A stretch of 7,621 nt of DNA, from assembly GCA_023394215.1 (NCBI GenBank), contig JAEXBH010000094.1, positions 1 to 7,621 on the forward strand, in the 5' to 3' direction. The notes under the pieces are model-generated. The model made no database searches. It saw nothing but the letters and a program-made list of their open reading frames with translations, and had not been told where the DNA came from. Positions 6,073-7,621 of the stretch are shown piece by piece. Source of the stretch: Bacillota bacterium. GTDB taxonomy: Bacteria; Bacillota; Clostridia; Tissierellales; Peptoniphilaceae. Position 1 is the stretch's first letter; every line of letters starts with the position of its first letter. The translations under genes were made by a program, and so were the position numbers.

Positions 6073-6492
6073 ATGAATAATAAGTTTTTCACCACTTACA
6101 GATTTGTTAAAAATGAAGACTTGAACCACCACGGAACTCTTTTTGCCGGCAGGGCTGCAGAATGGTTTGTTGAAACCGGACTTATGGCTACAGCCCAACA
6201 TGTTCCCGCAGAAAATATCGTCCTTATAAACATAGAACAAATGACCTTTAAGAGTCCTATTCACTTGGGCGATTTGATAGAATGCAAGGCTTGTCTTGCT
6301 CATGCAGGCAAATCCAGCTTTATTACCTATATAGCCTTCCATGTAGCCGATAAATTAATAGTTGAGGGCTTTATTTCCTATGTAAATGTTGATGAAAAAG
6401 GTAAAAAGCTTGCTCATAATATAGAACTTAATTTAGCCGATGAAGGGCTTAAGGAACTTAACCTTAGAGCTCAGAAATTTTTAAAAAGGTGA
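6073..6492 (+). CDS. Hotdog-fold acyl-CoA thioesterase
   Basis: The product is 139 aa, a single hotdog domain of the acyl-CoA hydrolase (YciA/BACH-like) type, which hydrolyses acyl-CoA to free acid and CoA. NHHGTLFAG (18-26) leads into the central helix AAEWFVETGL. E34 occupies the position where the family carries its catalytic Asp/Glu. The strands INIEQMTFKSPIHLGDLIE and SSFITYIAFHV match the usual beta-sheet. No signal peptide is visible, so it should act in the cytosol, probably as a multimer. AAGGAGG lies 4 nt upstream of the ATG. It sits between tyrS and fabD, 20 bp and 5 bp away, so it should be co-transcribed and under T-box control. Substrate chain length cannot be read from sequence. 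Confidence 0.85.
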   Translation: MNNKFFTTYRFVKNEDLNHHGTLFAGRAAEWFVETGLMATAQHVPAENIVLINIEQMTFKSPIHLGDLIECKACLAHAGKSSFITYIAFHVADKLIVEGFISYVNVDEKGKKLAHNIELNLADEGLKELNLRAQKFLKR

Positions 6493-6497
6493 CTTGT

Positions 6498-7442
6498 ATG
6501 AAGATTGCCTTTGTTTTTCCCGGTCAGGGAACCCAATATAGGGGAATGGGAAAAGATATTTATGAAAATTACAAGGAAGCAAGAGAGATCTTTGACTTGG
6601 CTGATAAACTTTTAGGTTTTCCTCTTACTCAGATGTGCTTTGAGGGAAGCGATGAGGACTTGCTCGACACAGTAAATCAGCAACCCGCAATTCATACTAC
6701 GGAAATAGCCCTTCTTAGAGCTCTTGAGTCAAGAGGCATAAAAGCCCATATCACTGCCGGTTTCAGTCTGGGAGAATACGCTGCAAATGTATGCGCATCA
6801 GCCTTGGATTTTAAAGATACAATCAAGCTTGTAAAGCAAAGAGGAAAATTTATAAGGGAAACTATAGATGCCGGCAGGGGTAAAATGGCGGCAATTATAG
6901 GATTATCAAGAAATGATATACAAGAAATTTTAAATGAAGCAAAAAAAATTGCCCCAGTAGAAGCCAGTAATTTTAATTGTCCCGGACAAATTATAATCTC
7001 CGGCTTCAACGAAGCTGTCGACCGGGCTGTTGAATCGGCTTATAAAAAAGGGGCAAAGAAGATAAACTTTCTTAAAGTTTCAGCACCTTTCCACACAAGT
7101 ATAATAAGGGATGCCGGATTGAAAATGGCTGATGCCTTGAAAGGAATTAATATAAAGCCCCACTCAATCCCTCTTATAACAAACGTAAGCGGAAAAGTTC
7201 AAAAATCCGATGAGAATCCTGTTGATATACTTGACAAACACATCTGGTACCCGGTTTTATGGGAAGATACCATTAAGGAAATGGTAAATTTAGATGTTGA
7301 AATGATAGTAGAAATAGGCCCGTCAGGCTCCCTTACAAAGTTTAACCGAAAAACTATAGAAGAAATGGGCGCCGATGTTAAACTTGCCAAAATTGAAAAC
7401 TCCCAAGACATAGAAAACTTAATCAAGATCCTTAACAGTTAA
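6498..7442 (+). CDS. fabD: Malonyl-CoA:ACP transacylase (FabD)
   Basis: The product is 314 aa, standard for FabD. It moves the malonyl group from CoA to acyl carrier protein to supply fatty-acid elongation. Motifs seen are FPGQGTQ (7-13) with oxyanion-hole Gln, GFSLGEYA with nucleophile S90 (GHSLGE in E. coli, here Phe for His, as in some other Firmicutes), R115 in KQRGK for the malonyl carboxylate, SAPFHTS with catalytic H199, and EIGPSGSL near the end. The ATG at 6498 was chosen because AAGGTG (6485-6490) lies 7 nt upstream. An in-frame GTG at 6489 overlaps the thioesterase stop but lacks a ribosome binding site. It is the last gene of the tyrS operon. Other fab genes are not adjacent, so it is separated from a usual fatty-acid cluster. 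Confidence 0.95.
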   Translation: MKIAFVFPGQGTQYRGMGKDIYENYKEAREIFDLADKLLGFPLTQMCFEGSDEDLLDTVNQQPAIHTTEIALLRALESRGIKAHITAGFSLGEYAANVCASALDFKDTIKLVKQRGKFIRETIDAGRGKMAAIIGLSRNDIQEILNEAKKIAPVEASNFNCPGQIIISGFNEAVDRAVESAYKKGAKKINFLKVSAPFHTSIIRDAGLKMADALKGINIKPHSIPLITNVSGKVQKSDENPVDILDKHIWYPVLWEDTIKEMVNLDVEMIVEIGPSGSLTKFNRKTIEEMGADVKLAKIENSQDIENLIKILNS

Positions 7443-7477
7443 ATCATAAATACCGGCATATTTAATTCCATATTAAA

Positions 7478-7513
7478 AGGGCGAAAGATTTTTTATTCTC
7501 TCGCCCTGTTTTT
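7478..7513. terminator. Terminator after fabD, possibly bidirectional
   Basis: AGGGCGA (7478-7484) pairs with TCGCCCT (7501-7507), with a further AGA/TCT helix inside. G and five T follow (7509-7513) on the plus strand. On the minus strand the stem is followed by TTTAATA, so it may also end the convergent gene at the right edge. Confidence 0.88.
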
Positions 7514-7569
7514 CAATTCAAGTTTTACGTAACAAAACCTATAAAATCAAATCTCAAAAAATATATTTT

Positions 7570-7621
7570 CTATAAATTTTTAACTCTTAAGGCCCTTGTA
7601 GCGTTCAGTACAGCCAAAACC
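7570..7621 (-). CDS. C-terminal end of a minus-strand gene, possibly a P-type metal ATPase
   Basis: Reading leftward from the edge, an open frame of 16 codons ends in VLAVLNATRALRVKNL and a TAG stop at 7570-7572. The pattern L-x-V-L-N-x-x-R-x-L-R resembles the very C-terminus of P1B-type heavy-metal ATPases (the last helix, often like VVLNALRLLR). A terminator-like stem lies downstream in the right orientation. Only 16 residues are visible, so both the gene and its identity are tentative. Confidence 0.45.
   Translation of the reverse strand, partial: VLAVLNATRALRVKNL

Noticed and set aside
6759..6776. FabD active-site elbow GFSLGE with Phe in place of the usual His.
   Set aside because: The nucleophile Ser, the Arg and the catalytic His are all present, and hydrophobic residues at this position occur in other Firmicutes FabD proteins.
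1..7621. CRISPR arrays, insertion sequences, tRNA or rRNA genes, and phage or defence genes.
   Set aside because: No regularly spaced repeats, transposase-like frames, terminal inverted repeats or RNA gene signatures were seen; the window is mainly housekeeping genes plus one catabolic pair.

Overview
The window looks like a chromosomal segment of a low-GC anaerobic member of the Bacillota (Clostridia/Tissierellia-like). The evidence is the AT-rich composition, strong AGGAGG-type ribosome binding sites, a T-box leader, a butyrate-kinase-family enzyme and clostridial-style housekeeping proteins. I cannot assign a genus from sequence alone.

Left part (1-1831), minus strand. A two-gene unit reads leftward. 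First comes a crotonase-superfamily protein (833-1717) that keeps what appear to be all five active-site residues of 6-oxocamphor hydrolase, a C-C bond (retro-Claisen) beta-diketone hydrolase. It is followed by a divergent butyrate-kinase-family carboxylate kinase that runs off the left edge. A stem-loop with a T-run sits between them and abuts the kinase ribosome binding site. The pairing suggests a small catabolic module that cleaves a diketone to a carboxylic acid and handles it through an acyl phosphate; the substrate is unknown.

Middle (1845-4598). A monocistronic Hsp90 gene (htpG) on the plus strand and a transaldolase of the TalC/FSA family on the minus strand converge on a shared, probably bidirectional, terminator.

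Right part (4570-7513). Divergent promoters between the transaldolase and tyrS share a 10-bp inverted repeat. The tyrS promoter is a perfect consensus (TTGACA-N17-TATAAT). The short leader after it appears to be a miniature tyrosine T-box riboswitch: a K-turn-containing mini Stem I with a UAC specifier in its terminal loop, a Stem IIA/B-type pseudoknot, and the antiterminator with the UGGU bulge. The usual long Stem I, Stem II and Stem III are absent. tyrS is followed within 20 bp by a hotdog acyl-CoA thioesterase and then 5 bp later by fabD, so tRNA-Tyr charging may control acyl-chain genes as well. A terminator closes this operon. The last 52 bp hold the 3' end of a minus-strand gene, possibly a P-type metal ATPase.

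The most notable observations are the miniature T-box and the hydrolase/kinase pair.
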